In this document: positions 1-8,655 of the stretch, piece after piece
Position numbering within the stretch: the stretch's first letter is position 1
Layout: each line of letters starts with the position of its first letter
Source: an uncultured Bacteroidales bacterium
Lineage (GTDB): Bacteria > Bacteroidota > Bacteroidia > Bacteroidales > Muribaculaceae
Length of the DNA: 17,422 nucleotides
Assembly (NCBI GenBank): GCA_900552315.1
Contig: URZM01000028.1
Span: 1-17,422, forward strand
Direction: 5' to 3'
Notes under the pieces: model-generated
Told to the model about the DNA's origin: nothing
The model's database searches: none
Seen by the model: only the letters and a program-made list of their open reading frames with translations
Translations under genes and position numbers: made by a program

Positions 1-197
1 TCCACCCCGTATTCCCTGGCACGGGCCAGGATGGCACGGGCCAGGCGTGGCTTCAACTCCTCGGGACAATAACGGAAATATGCCTCGGCGGCACGGACAT
101 GCGCCGCATCGGGCATCGGGTATTCTCTGCGCTCAGGGAGTCCGAACACTGAATCCGGAAGCTCCTTCTTTTCTTCATAAGTGAGTCTGTCGTTCAT
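1..197 (-). CDS. Hypothetical protein, N-terminal part only
   Basis: This is the first 65 codons of a minus-strand gene that leaves the window at position 1. The visible protein starts MNDRLTYEEKKELPDSVFGL and continues with a YPMPDAAHVRAAEAYF segment, then a basic stretch rich in Ala, Arg and Leu. The arrangement 'LPDS-F-lP--R-YP--D--HVR-A---F' resembles a short motif in various hypothetical and phage-linked bacterial proteins, where it marks a small helical region. I recall the motif but cannot name the family, and I assign no function. The start at 197 was chosen because the frame is open from there and a weak promoter lies 42-73 nt upstream. The gene is divergent from manA. The rest of the protein, which probably carries the informative domain, lies outside the window. 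Confidence 0.65.
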   Translation of the reverse strand, partial: MNDRLTYEEKKELPDSVFGLPERREYPMPDAAHVRAAEAYFRYCPEELKPRLARAILARAREYGV

Positions 198-238
198 AGC
201 GGTATGTGTTTCTCTCATTCAAAAACATCCGGGAAACA

Positions 239-270
239 CAAAAGTTTATGGAGTGCGCCTCAAGCTCCAA
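239..270 (-). promoter_or_regulatory. Weak Bacteroidetes-type promoter for the 1-197 gene
   Basis: Read on the minus strand, a TTG (270-268) is followed by a 19-nt spacer and TAAACTTTTG (248-239). This is one base longer than the TAnnTTTG consensus. The predicted start of transcription is near 233, leaving a leader of about 35 nt. Spacing is right but the -7 box is imperfect, so this is tentative. Confidence 0.35.
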
Positions 271-384
271 GAGACGGCAAGTGGATGAGATAAAAGCCCG
301 TGGCAGCGGGCTGCACAGCAGGCTGCGCCGTGGGTAAGGGACGGATTGGGCGGGTAAGGTTATACGACATTGTGATTTTTTTGC

Positions 385-392
385 TAACTTTG
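385..392 (+). promoter_or_regulatory. -7 box of the manA promoter
   Basis: TAACTTTG matches the Bacteroidetes -7 consensus TAnnTTTG exactly and follows a T-rich run (376-382). No convincing -33 TTG lies 19-21 nt upstream. Transcription would start about 4-6 nt after the box, near 397, leaving only about 12 nt before the manA ATG at 409. The box probably drives the whole 409-8588 gene run. Confidence 0.6.
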
Positions 393-408
393 CGCATAAT
401 TTGCCTGT

Positions 409-1383
409 ATGTGGAGATTCAAGCCCATATTGAAACAGACCATCTGGGGTGGCAGCCGCATAGCCGCCTTCAAGGGAGAAGAGCCGTCTTCCCCCCGCGA
501 CTCGCGCATAGGCGAGACCTACGAACTGAGCGGCATGCCGGGCCACGAAAGCGTCGTGGCGTGCGGTCCCGAGGCCGGCATGACCCTGCATGAGCTGATA
601 CGCCGCCACGGACTGTCGCTGCTGGGACGCAAGAATGTGGAGCGCACCGGCCTGGAGTTTCCCCTGTTGGTCAAATTCCTCGACGCCAGTTCCGACCTGT
701 CGGTACAGGTACACCCTGACGACAAGACCGCTCCGCGTTTCGGGCTGCCTAACGGCAAGAGCGAGCTTTGGTATGTGCTCGAAGCCTCGCCTGAGGCACG
801 CCTGTGCGCAGGTTTCTCCACTCCCCTCTCCCGGGACGAGTACCTGGGCATAGTGAGCGCCGGGACCATAACCGACCATCTGCATTTCACACCAGTGAAA
901 GCCGGCGAGGTCTACTATATCCCGGGAGGCACCGTACACTCGCTCTGCAAAGGCTGCCTGGTGTTGGAGATACAGCAGCCCTCCGACACCACTTTCCGCA
1001 TCTACGACTATGACCGTCCGGACATAAACGGCAGGAAGCGTGAGCTGCACACGGCCCAGGCTTTGGAGTCCCTGGACCTCAGAAGATGCGGAGAGGGCTC
1101 ACAGGTGCTGTATCCGGACGAGAGAGAGACCGCGTCGGGCCTGCTTTCCACCAGGCATTTCACGGTAAACCGCATGCACATATCCTATCGGCTGCATCGC
1201 GACTACAAGGACGTGGAGTCATTCAAGGTTCTCGTCGTGGCCTCCGGCAGTGTCGACGTCACGGACTCCACCGGCACCGAACATGCCACCCGGGGCACCG
1301 TGCTGCTCATAGGCGCGGACGAGCGCGAGGTGTGCGTGGCTCCACACGGAGGAGACGCGGTGATTATCGAGACCTACGTGTAG
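409..1383 (+). CDS. manA: Mannose-6-phosphate isomerase, class I
   Basis: This is a zinc-dependent cytoplasmic enzyme interconverting mannose 6-phosphate and fructose 6-phosphate. It links mannose use to glycolysis and to supply of GDP-mannose/GDP-fucose precursors. The 324-residue length fits the short Bacillus/Bacteroides-type PMI rather than the ~390-residue enterobacterial form. Family landmarks are visible: IWGG near the N-terminus, SVQVHPDD with Q100 and H102, ELWYVLE with E119, and IPGGTVHSL with H177. These correspond to the metal ligands (the Gln/His pair, Glu and His). A C-terminal cupin-like beta region follows. ATG 409 was chosen because MWRFKPILKQTIWGG is the normal family start and the TAACTTTG box lies just upstream. 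It is the first gene of the plus-strand run and lies 37 nt before valS, with no terminator between. The symbol pmi is also used. Confidence 0.94.
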   Translation: MWRFKPILKQTIWGGSRIAAFKGEEPSSPRDSRIGETYELSGMPGHESVVACGPEAGMTLHELIRRHGLSLLGRKNVERTGLEFPLLVKFLDASSDLSVQVHPDDKTAPRFGLPNGKSELWYVLEASPEARLCAGFSTPLSRDEYLGIVSAGTITDHLHFTPVKAGEVYYIPGGTVHSLCKGCLVLEIQQPSDTTFRIYDYDRPDINGRKRELHTAQALESLDLRRCGEGSQVLYPDERETASGLLSTRHFTVNRMHISYRLHRDYKDVESFKVLVVASGSVDVTDSTGTEHATRGTVLLIGADEREVCVAPHGGDAVIIETYV

Positions 1384-1420
1384 GCATATCCTATTTGACA
1401 AACAAGACAACCACCATGAT

Positions 1421-4105
1421 ATGAAAGAATTAGCCACCAAATACGATCCCTCGCAGGTCGAGGGCAAATGGTATGAGTACTGGGTGAGGCACAACCTGTT
1501 TCACTCCGAGCCGGACTCACGCGAACCTTACACCATCGTCATCCCGCCGCCGAATGTGACCGGGGTGCTTCACATGGGGCACATGCTAAACAACACCATC
1601 CAGGACATATTGGTGCGCCGCGCCCGCATGGAGGGCAAGAACGCCCTGTGGGTGCCCGGCACAGACCATGCCTCCATCTCCACCGAGACCAAAGTGGTGG
1701 CCAAGCTCGCCGCCGAGGGCATACAGAAGCGCGACATAGGGCGCGAGAAATTTCTGGAACATGCCTGGGAGTGGACTGAAAAGTATGGTGGCATAATCCT
1801 GAAGCAGCTGCGCAGGCTGGGAGCCTCCTGCGACTGGGAGCGCACGGCCTTCACCATGGACGAGACTCGCAGCCGCAGCGTCATAAAGGTGTTCTGCGAC
1901 CTGTATGACAAAGGCCTGATATACCGTGGACTGCGCATGGTGAACTGGGACCCCAAGAACCGCACCGCGCTGAGCAACGACGAGGTGTATTTCAAGGAGG
2001 AACACAGCAAGCTGTATTACCTTAAATATTATGTGGCTGAGGATGAGGCGACGGAGGCTCCGGAGGGCTCGGTAGTCCACACCGATTCCGAGGGGCGCCG
2101 CTATGCCGTGGTGGCCACCACTCGCCCTGAGACCATAATGGGCGACACGGCCATGTGCATCAACCCCAAGGACCCGAAGAACGCGTGGCTCAAAGGCAAG
2201 CGCGTGAGGGTGCCCCTGGTGGGGCGCGAGGTCCCGGTGATAGAGGACCGCTATGTGGAGATAGATTTCGGCACGGGGTGCCTGAAAGTGACCCCTGCCC
2301 ATGACACCAACGACTACATGCTGGGCAAGAAGCATGACCTGGAGACCATCGACATCTTCAACGAGGACGGCACCGTGGCCGAGGTGGCCGGCATGTATGT
2401 GGGCATGGACCGCTTCGACGTGCGCGAGCAGATAGCCAAGGACCTGGCCGAGGCCGGACTGCTGGAGAAGGTGGAGGACTATACGAATAACGTGGGCTGC
2501 TCCGAGCGCACGCATGTGCCCATAGAGCCGCGCCTCTCGCTCCAATGGTTCATAAAGATGAAGCATTTCGCCGAGATAGCCCTGCCGCCGGTAAAGGAGG
2601 ATCTCATAAAGTTCGTGCCTGCAAAGTACCGCACCACCTACTGCAACTGGCTGGAGAACATCCAGGACTGGTGCATCAGCCGCCAGCTGTGGTGGGGCCA
2701 CCGCATCCCGGCCTATTACATAGGCGAGGGTGAGGATGAGCAGATAGTGGTGGCGGAGACCCCGGAGGCCGCCCTGGAGAAGGCCAAGGCTCTCACGGGC
2801 AACCAGGACCTCACGGCCGCCGACCTGCGCCAGGACGACGACGCGCTGGACACCTGGTTCTCCTCGTGGCTCTGGCCCATAACGCTCTTCAACGGCATCC
2901 TGGAGCCGGACAACAAGGAGATGAAATACTACTACCCCACCGCCACGCTGGTGACGGCCCCGGACATCATCTTCTTCTGGGTGGCCCGCATGATCATGGC
3001 CGGATACGAGTATGCCGGGGACAAGCCCTTCAGCGACGTGTATTTCACCGGCATAGTGCGCGACAAGCTGGGGCGCAAGATGAGCAAGATGCTGGGCAAC
3101 AGCCCCGACCCCATAGAGCTGATGGAGAAATATGGCGCCGACGGCGTGCGCATGGGGCTGATGCTGGCCGCCCCCGCCGGCAACGACATACTCTACGATG
3201 ACTCGCTCTGCGAGCAGGGACGCAATTTTAACAACAAGATATGGAACGCCTTCCGCCTTGTGAAGGGCTGGGAGGTGAGCGACCAGGGAGAGCAGCCGGA
3301 CTATGCCGCCCAGGCATGCCGCTGGTTCGAGGCCGTGCTGGACCGCACACTGGAGACGGTGGAGGACCTCATAGGCAAGTTCCGCATATCCGAGGCGCTG
3401 ATGGCGATCTACCGACTGTTCTGGGACGAGTTCTCGGCCTGGTACCTGGAGATGGTGAAGCCCGCTTACGGCACTCCCATCGACCCCGCCACATACGAGA
3501 AGACACTCGGATATTTCGACACTCTGCTGCGGCTGCTGCATCCCTTCATGCCTTTCATCACCGAAGAGCTGTGGCAGCACCTGGCCCCACGCGCAGAGGG
3601 CGAGAGCATCATGTATGCCCTCCTGCCTAAGGCCCAAGGCTGCGATGCGGCAGTGATAGCCGACATGGAGACGCTTAAGGAGATAGTGGCCGGTGTCCGC
3701 ACCATACGCAAGTCCAAGCAGATACCCGGGCGCGAACCCCTGGAGCTGCTGATCCACGGCGCATGGCCCGAAAGCCTGGACGACACACTCATGAAGATGG
3801 GCGGACTCTCCGCCATCAAGACAGTGGAGGAGAAAGACCCCTCGGCCGCATCGTTCATAGTTGGGGCAACCGAGTATTCCGTGCCGCTCAAAGGAGCCGT
3901 GGACGTGGAAGAGGAGCTGAAGAAGCTCGATGCGGAGCTTAAGCGATACGAGGGATTCCTTCTGAGCGTGGAGAAGAAACTCTCCAACGAACGATTCGTG
4001 GCCAACGCACCCGAGGCCGTGGTGGCTCTCGAACGCAAGAAACAGGCCGACGCTACGGAGAAGATAGCCGCCATAAAGGCTTCCATAGAGGCCCTCAAGA
4101 AATGA
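1421..4105 (+). CDS. valS: Valine--tRNA ligase
   Basis: Class I aminoacyl-tRNA synthetase that charges tRNA-Val and hydrolyses mischarged Thr-tRNA-Val. The Rossmann catalytic core carries the HIGH signature as H51-M-G-H54, preceded by PPPNVTG. An inserted CP1 editing domain follows, recognised by TTRPETIMGDTAM (around residues 234-246). The core resumes with WCISRQLWWGHRIP. The KMSKS loop is K553-M-S-K-M557, so the last serine is methionine here, followed by LGNSPDP. A helical anticodon-binding domain follows, then a charged C-terminal coiled-coil arm (about residues 825-894) typical of ValRS. The 894 residues suit bacterial ValRS. The start at 1421 gives the usual short N-terminus; an ATG at 1415 stops at once. 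It lies 25 nt upstream of the S9 peptidase gene. Confidence 0.97.
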   Translation: MKELATKYDPSQVEGKWYEYWVRHNLFHSEPDSREPYTIVIPPPNVTGVLHMGHMLNNTIQDILVRRARMEGKNALWVPGTDHASISTETKVVAKLAAEGIQKRDIGREKFLEHAWEWTEKYGGIILKQLRRLGASCDWERTAFTMDETRSRSVIKVFCDLYDKGLIYRGLRMVNWDPKNRTALSNDEVYFKEEHSKLYYLKYYVAEDEATEAPEGSVVHTDSEGRRYAVVATTRPETIMGDTAMCINPKDPKNAWLKGKRVRVPLVGREVPVIEDRYVEIDFGTGCLKVTPAHDTNDYMLGKKHDLETIDIFNEDGTVAEVAGMYVGMDRFDVREQIAKDLAEAGLLEKVEDYTNNVGCSERTHVPIEPRLSLQWFIKMKHFAEIALPPVKEDLIKFVPAKYRTTYCNWLENIQDWCISRQLWWGHRIPAYYIGEGEDEQIVVAETPEAALEKAKALTGNQDLTAADLRQDDDALDTWFSSWLWPITLFNGILEPDNKEMKYYYPTATLVTAPDIIFFWVARMIMAGYEYAGDKPFSDVYFTGIVRDKLGRKMSKMLGNSPDPIELMEKYGADGVRMGLMLAAPAGNDILYDDSLCEQGRNFNNKIWNAFRLVKGWEVSDQGEQPDYAAQACRWFEAVLDRTLETVEDLIGKFRISEALMAIYRLFWDEFSAWYLEMVKPAYGTPIDPATYEKTLGYFDTLLRLLHPFMPFITEELWQHLAPRAEGESIMYALLPKAQGCDAAVIADMETLKEIVAGVRTIRKSKQIPGREPLELLIHGAWPESLDDTLMKMGGLSAIKTVEEKDPSAASFIVGATEYSVPLKGAVDVEEELKKLDAELKRYEGFLLSVEKKLSNERFVANAPEAVVALERKKQADATEKIAAIKASIEALKK

Positions 4106-4130
4106 CGAGACACAAACCTTGACTGACATC

Positions 4131-6635
4131 ATGAAAAGGAACAGACTATTGATATTCATCACCGCCGCAGGGGCCTTCCTGCCCCTGTGCGCGGACACGT
4201 TGCCCGTCGTGTGGCGCGTGAACCCCGCCACCGGAGTCCAGGCTCCGCTCATGGTGGACTCCACCACCGTCACGGGCACGAAATATGACTTGAGCCGCCT
4301 GCTCGACACCCCTGCACCTCTGCGTGCGCACAAGCAGGCCGTGACTGCCAAGTCCGATACGGTACTCACGCTGGGCAACGGCGTTGGAGCGCTGTCCGTA
4401 CAGACAGCCGTGACCCGTATTCGCCCCGACGAATACGCCAAGGGCACCCTTAAGGTCAGCTCTCCGGCACGCTTCGCCCTCTATGTGGATGGCAAAAAGG
4501 AAGGAATCAGCGAGAAGACCGACGGCAACGTATCGGCGAAACTCAGCATGGAGCCTTACAGCGACCACGAGGTGGCCGTGCGGGTCCTGAACACCGGCGA
4601 CACTCCTTCCGTGAAGATGGAATGGATCCCGGACACCGGTTTCGAGACGGTGCGTGTCACCGCCGACGCCTCGGCCAAGCGCCGTTTCTCGCTCGACGAC
4701 ACCGCTTTCGGCACACGCATAACGCGCGAGTCCCTTAGCCCGGACGGCAACTGGCTGGTGACAAGCTACGCCAACCAGTATGACGCAGACAAGACTCTGC
4801 GCCACGCCACACTCACCGACCTGCGCACAGGCAGGACCGTGACACTCCCCTCCTCCCCCGCCTTCGTGTGGATGCCCTCCGGAGCCTCGCTATATGGCGC
4901 GGTGAAAAGTGTGGGCGGACACGACATCGTCGTCATGAATCCCGCCACCATGGAGCAAAAGACGGTGGCCCGCGACATACCCGAAAACTCGGTGATTTTC
5001 AACGCCAAGGGTGACAAATTCTACTACTCCGTGACCGATCCCCACAAGGAGCAGAAAGGTCCCCTACGTCGGCAGCTCACACCCGGAAGCCGCGCCACAG
5101 GCGAGACCGACGGCTCGCGCATTTTCGAGTGCGACACACGCACCGGAGCCATACGTCCACTCACATGGGGAGGGTCCGCACACATAGCGGACGTGCATCC
5201 CACAGAGGACAAAATCCTGATACTGCTGCAACACGAGACACCGACAAAGCGTCCTTTCTTCTCAGCCGAAGCCCTGGAGATGGACACGCGCACGCTGGAG
5301 GTGGACACCATAGTGCCCGAGACCGGTTTCCTGACATCGGTGAGCTACAGTCCCGACGCCAAGAAAGTGCTCGTGCTCGGTTCAGCCGCAATTTACGACG
5401 GCATCGGAGCCAAGACGGGCAAAGAGCCTATGGTCAACGATTTCGACATGCAGGCCTACGAGCTTGACCTCGCCGACCGCAAGGTGCGTCCGCTTTCCAT
5501 CGATTTCGACCCGAGCATAAAGCAGGCCGAATGGGCCTCAGACGGCAAGATCTACATCCTGGCCGAAGAAGGCTTCGAGAACAATCTATACTCCCTGGAC
5601 CCCTCCACGCTCCGGTACACGCGCATCCCTCTATCCATAGAGACGCTGCGCGGCATCAGCGTGAGCCGTGACGGCTCCAGGATAGCCTATTGGGGACAGG
5701 GTGCCGACTATGCCGGAAGCGGGTACGTCTATGACACCCGCAAGAAGAAGGACAAACTCGTGGACGACCCTCTGGCCGAGCGTCTGGCTGAGATAGACAT
5801 GAGCAAGTCCGAGGCTTGGAACTGGACCGACCCGGCCGACGGCACCGTCATCGAGGGTTACATCACCTACCCTCCGGAGTTCGACCCCGACAAGAAATAT
5901 CCCCTGATAGTGTACTACTACGGTGGCACCTCACCCACCCAGAAGGGGATCAGCAACCCTTACACCCCGCAGCTGTTCGCCTCGCGCGGCTATGTGGTCT
6001 ACACCCTGAACCCCTCCGGCACCACCGGCTACGGCCAGGAGTTTTCCGCACGCCACGTCAACGCCTGGGGCAAGCGCACCGCCGACGACATCATACAGGC
6101 CACGAAAAGCCTGGTGGCCACCCACCCCTTCGTGGACGGGGAGAAGATAGGCTGCCTGGGCGCCAGCTACGGCGGCTTCATGACCCAGTACCTGCAAACC
6201 CTCACGCCTATGTTCGCGGCCGCCGTGAGCCACGCCGGCATATCCGACGTCACATCCTACTGGGGTGAGGGCTGGTGGGGCCACAGCTACAACGGTGTGG
6301 CAGCCGCCGACTCGTATCCCTGGAGCAACCCGGAGCTGTTCACCAGACAAGGCTCCCTGTTCAACGCCGACAAGATACACACACCGCTCCTGCTGCTCCA
6401 CGGCACCAAGGACACAAACGTGCCCCCAGGCGAGAGCCAGCAGATATTCAACGCCCTGCGCATCCTCGACCGCCCCGTGGAGTATATCGAGGTGGACGGC
6501 GAGAACCATTTCATATCCGACTATGCCAAGCGCCGCCTATGGCACTCGTCCATCATGGCATGGTTCGACCTCTGGCTCAAGGACAATCCGCAGTGGTGGA
6601 GCGCACTCTGGCCCGACTCTCCTTACGCCAAATAA
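4131..6635 (+). CDS. Secreted S9 family serine peptidase (prolyl oligopeptidase type)
   Basis: An 834-residue exported peptidase of the prolyl oligopeptidase / dipeptidyl-peptidase IV / acylaminoacyl-peptidase superfamily. A signal peptide is clear: MKRNR, a hydrophobic stretch, then cleavage probably after A21 (PLCA|DT). The mature N-terminal and central part contains repeated WD40/beta-propeller-like segments, for example SLSPDGNWLVTSY, VSYSPDAKKVLVL and ISVSRDGSRIAYW. From about residue 560 comes an alpha/beta-hydrolase domain with the triad S679 (GASYGGFM), D761 (HGTKDTNVPP) and H793 (GENHF). It should cleave short peptides in the periplasm; the exact specificity is unknown. ATG 4131 is preferred over an in-frame TTG at 4119 because it places the signal peptide at the N-terminus. 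It sits between valS and fabD in the same run. Confidence 0.9.
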   Translation: MKRNRLLIFITAAGAFLPLCADTLPVVWRVNPATGVQAPLMVDSTTVTGTKYDLSRLLDTPAPLRAHKQAVTAKSDTVLTLGNGVGALSVQTAVTRIRPDEYAKGTLKVSSPARFALYVDGKKEGISEKTDGNVSAKLSMEPYSDHEVAVRVLNTGDTPSVKMEWIPDTGFETVRVTADASAKRRFSLDDTAFGTRITRESLSPDGNWLVTSYANQYDADKTLRHATLTDLRTGRTVTLPSSPAFVWMPSGASLYGAVKSVGGHDIVVMNPATMEQKTVARDIPENSVIFNAKGDKFYYSVTDPHKEQKGPLRRQLTPGSRATGETDGSRIFECDTRTGAIRPLTWGGSAHIADVHPTEDKILILLQHETPTKRPFFSAEALEMDTRTLEVDTIVPETGFLTSVSYSPDAKKVLVLGSAAIYDGIGAKTGKEPMVNDFDMQAYELDLADRKVRPLSIDFDPSIKQAEWASDGKIYILAEEGFENNLYSLDPSTLRYTRIPLSIETLRGISVSRDGSRIAYWGQGADYAGSGYVYDTRKKKDKLVDDPLAERLAEIDMSKSEAWNWTDPADGTVIEGYITYPPEFDPDKKYPLIVYYYGGTSPTQKGISNPYTPQLFASRGYVVYTLNPSGTTGYGQEFSARHVNAWGKRTADDIIQATKSLVATHPFVDGEKIGCLGASYGGFMTQYLQTLTPMFAAAVSHAGISDVTSYWGEGWWGHSYNGVAAADSYPWSNPELFTRQGSLFNADKIHTPLLLLHGTKDTNVPPGESQQIFNALRILDRPVEYIEVDGENHFISDYAKRRLWHSSIMAWFDLWLKDNPQWWSALWPDSPYAK

Positions 6636-6670
6636 CACGAAACAAGTTTTACGAGAACGAAAAATAGATT

Positions 6671-7549
6671 ATGAAAGCATTCGTATTCCCCGGACAGGGG
6701 GCCCAGTTCGTAGGAATGGGCAAAGACCTTTATGACAACAACGAGACAGCCCGCGCCCTCTTCGAGAAGGCCAACGAGGTGCTCGGCTTCCGCATCACCG
6801 ACCTCATGTTCAACGGCACCGAGGAGGACCTGCGCCAGACCAAGGTGACCCAGCCGGCCATCTTCCTGCACTCCGTGATTCTGGCCAAGACAATGGGCGA
6901 CGAGTTCAAGCCCGACATGGTGGCAGGCCACAGCCTCGGCGAGTTCTCAGCCCTCGTGGCCGCCGGCGCGCTCTCCTTCGAGGAGGGTCTGAAGCTGGTG
7001 AGCGCCCGCGCACAGGCCATGCAGGAGGCGTGCGATATAAAGCCTTCCACAATGGCTGCCGTGCTTGCCCTGCCCGACGAGAAGGTGGAGGCCCTGTGCG
7101 CCGAGGTTGACGACGTGGTGGCTCCCGCCAATTACAACTGCCCCGGGCAGGTCGTGATTTCGGGCACTATCGAAGGTGTCGACGCCGCCTGCGCAAAAAT
7201 GCTCGAAGCCGGAGCGAAGCGTGCGCTGAAGCTGAAAGTGGGCGGAGCTTTCCACTCGCCGCTGATGCAGCCCGCCGCCGACAAGCTCTCCGCCGCCATC
7301 GAGGCCGCAGAGTTCCACACACCGGTTTGCCCCGTTTACCAGAACGTGGACGGCAAGCCCCACACCGACCCCAAGGAAATCAAGGAGAACCTGCTCAAGC
7401 AGCTCACCGCTCCGGTGCGCTGGACTTACGACGTGCAGGCCATGATAGCCGACGGCGCGGACTCATTCACCGAACTCGGCCCCGGAAACGTGCTTCAGGG
7501 TCTGGTAAAGAAGATTGACCGCAGCGTGGCAACGGATGGCCGTCAGTAA
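6671..7549 (+). CDS. fabD: Malonyl-CoA:acyl-carrier-protein transacylase
   Basis: Transfers malonyl groups from CoA to ACP to feed chain elongation in type II fatty acid synthesis, in the cytoplasm. The 292-residue protein has the FabD fold markers in order: FPGQGAQ (G8-Q-G-A-Q12), the nucleophile elbow GHSLGE with S88, the substrate-carboxylate arginine R113 (SARAQAM), NCPGQVVISG, and the catalytic histidine H195 in GGAFHSPLM. C-terminal ELGPGNVLQGLVKK is also typical. The start is the usual MKAFVFPGQG. The gene is 35 nt after the S9 peptidase and 13 nt before asd. No fab neighbours are present, so it is not in a fatty-acid operon here. It seems intact, with no missing key residue. Confidence 0.96.
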   Translation: MKAFVFPGQGAQFVGMGKDLYDNNETARALFEKANEVLGFRITDLMFNGTEEDLRQTKVTQPAIFLHSVILAKTMGDEFKPDMVAGHSLGEFSALVAAGALSFEEGLKLVSARAQAMQEACDIKPSTMAAVLALPDEKVEALCAEVDDVVAPANYNCPGQVVISGTIEGVDAACAKMLEAGAKRALKLKVGGAFHSPLMQPAADKLSAAIEAAEFHTPVCPVYQNVDGKPHTDPKEIKENLLKQLTAPVRWTYDVQAMIADGADSFTELGPGNVLQGLVKKIDRSVATDGRQ

Positions 7550-7562
7550 TCCATAGAAGCTC

Positions 7563-8588
7563 ATGAGACAATACAAAGTAGCAATAGTGGGCGCGAGCGG
7601 CGCGGTGGGCCAGGAGTTCCTGCGCGTGCTCGATGAGCAGGATTTCCCCATAAGCGAGCTTCTCCTGTTCGGCTCAAGCCGCAGCGCCGGCTCAAGATAC
7701 ACCTTCAGGGGCCGCGAAATCGAGGTCAAGGAACTGCGCCACAACGACGATTTCAAGGGGGTGGACATAGCTTTCACCTCCGCCGGGGCAGGCACCTCCA
7801 AGGAGTTTGCCGACACCATCACCAAACACGGTGCCGTGATGATAGACAACTCCTCGGCCTTCCGCATGGAGCCTGACGTACCCTTGGTGGTTCCCGAGGT
7901 GAACGCCCCCGACGCCCTGGAGCGTCCGCGCGGCATAATAGGCAACCCCAACTGCACCACCATCCAGATGCTTGTCGCCCTCAAGCCCGTCAATGACCTC
8001 AGCCCGGTGCGCCGCGTGCACGTGGCCACCTATCAGGCTGCCAGCGGAGCCGGAGCGGCTGCGATGGCCGAGCTGGAGACCCAGACGGCACAGGTGCTCG
8101 CAGGGCAGGAGCCCACGGTGGAGAAATTCTCGGCCCAGCTCGCCTTCAACCTCATTCCTCAGATAGATGTCTTCATGGACAACGACTATACCAAGGAGGA
8201 GATGAAGATGCTTAACGAGACCCGCAAGATACTCCACTCCCCCGAAGTGGGAGTCTCCGCCACATGCGTGCGTGTGCCCGTGATGCGCTCGCACAGCGAG
8301 GCCGTGTGGGTGGAGTGCGAGCGCCCGCTCTCAGTGGCCGAGGTGCGCCGGGCCATGGAGCAGGCACAGGGACTCGTGGTGGTGGACAATCCCGCCGAAA
8401 AGAAATACCCCATGCCTTACGACCTGGCAGGCAAAGACCCGGTGTACGTGGGACGCATCCGCGAAGACCTCGCCGTGCCGGGAGCCGTCACATTCTGGAT
8501 AGTAGGCGACCAGATCAAGAAAGGCGCGGCCCTCAACGCCGTGCAGATAGCACAGTGGCTCATAGCCCACGACCCCAAGCTGGCCTGA
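7563..8588 (+). CDS. asd: Aspartate-semialdehyde dehydrogenase
   Basis: Reduces beta-aspartyl phosphate to aspartate semialdehyde with NADPH, the branch point toward lysine, diaminopimelate, threonine and methionine. At 341 residues it belongs to the shorter class of ASADH. Visible landmarks are the N-terminal NADP-binding loop VGASGAVGQEFL (residues 9-20), the FTSAGAG segment, the nucleophile C131 in GNPNCTTIQ, and the acid-base histidine H244 in VPVMRSHSEAVWVE. C-terminal VPGAVTFWIVGDQIKKGAALNAVQ is the usual dimer/active-site region. The start at 7563 is the only sensible one and puts the Rossmann loop at the N-terminus. It is the last gene of the plus-strand run and is followed 22 nt later by a strong hairpin terminator. 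Confidence 0.97.
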   Translation: MRQYKVAIVGASGAVGQEFLRVLDEQDFPISELLLFGSSRSAGSRYTFRGREIEVKELRHNDDFKGVDIAFTSAGAGTSKEFADTITKHGAVMIDNSSAFRMEPDVPLVVPEVNAPDALERPRGIIGNPNCTTIQMLVALKPVNDLSPVRRVHVATYQAASGAGAAAMAELETQTAQVLAGQEPTVEKFSAQLAFNLIPQIDVFMDNDYTKEEMKMLNETRKILHSPEVGVSATCVRVPVMRSHSEAVWVECERPLSVAEVRRAMEQAQGLVVVDNPAEKKYPMPYDLAGKDPVYVGRIREDLAVPGAVTFWIVGDQIKKGAALNAVQIAQWLIAHDPKLA

Positions 8589-8610
8589 CCCCATAATCCC
8601 CTTACATAAC

Positions 8611-8651
8611 AGCAGCGGAGGGCACATGCAGATAGCATGTCCTCCGCTGCT
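8611..8651. terminator. Strong hairpin between convergent genes
   Basis: AGCAGCGGAGG (8611-8621), a 2-nt bulge, and ACATGC (8624-8629) pair with GCATGT (8635-8640) and CCTCCGCTGCT (8641-8651). This makes a 17-bp stem with a 5-nt loop. The tail CCTATTATT is only moderately U-rich. The hairpin sits between asd and the convergent gene that ends at 8656, so it can serve both strands. Confidence 0.78.
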
Positions 8652-8655
8652 CCTA

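Noticed and set aside
292..312. Minus-strand hairpin AGCCCG/CGGGCT followed by TTTT, terminator-like.
   Set aside because: No minus-strand gene ends here, the stem is only 6 bp and the T-run only four bases. It could at most stop antisense transcripts.
175..1050. A 291-codon minus-strand open frame over manA.
   Set aside because: It overlaps the well-supported manA on the other strand and shows no recognisable domain. The real minus-strand gene here is the short fragment starting at 197 in a different frame.
4119..4130. TTG start for the S9 peptidase, four codons upstream.
   Set aside because: It would put extra polar residues before a textbook signal peptide starting MKRNR; ATG 4131 is simpler.
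1586..4447. A 953-codon open frame on the minus strand across valS and into the peptidase gene.
   Set aside because: It is antisense to a fully convincing valS, its sequence is low-complexity in His/Leu/Val/Gly as expected for the complement of GC-rich coding DNA, and it resembles no family.
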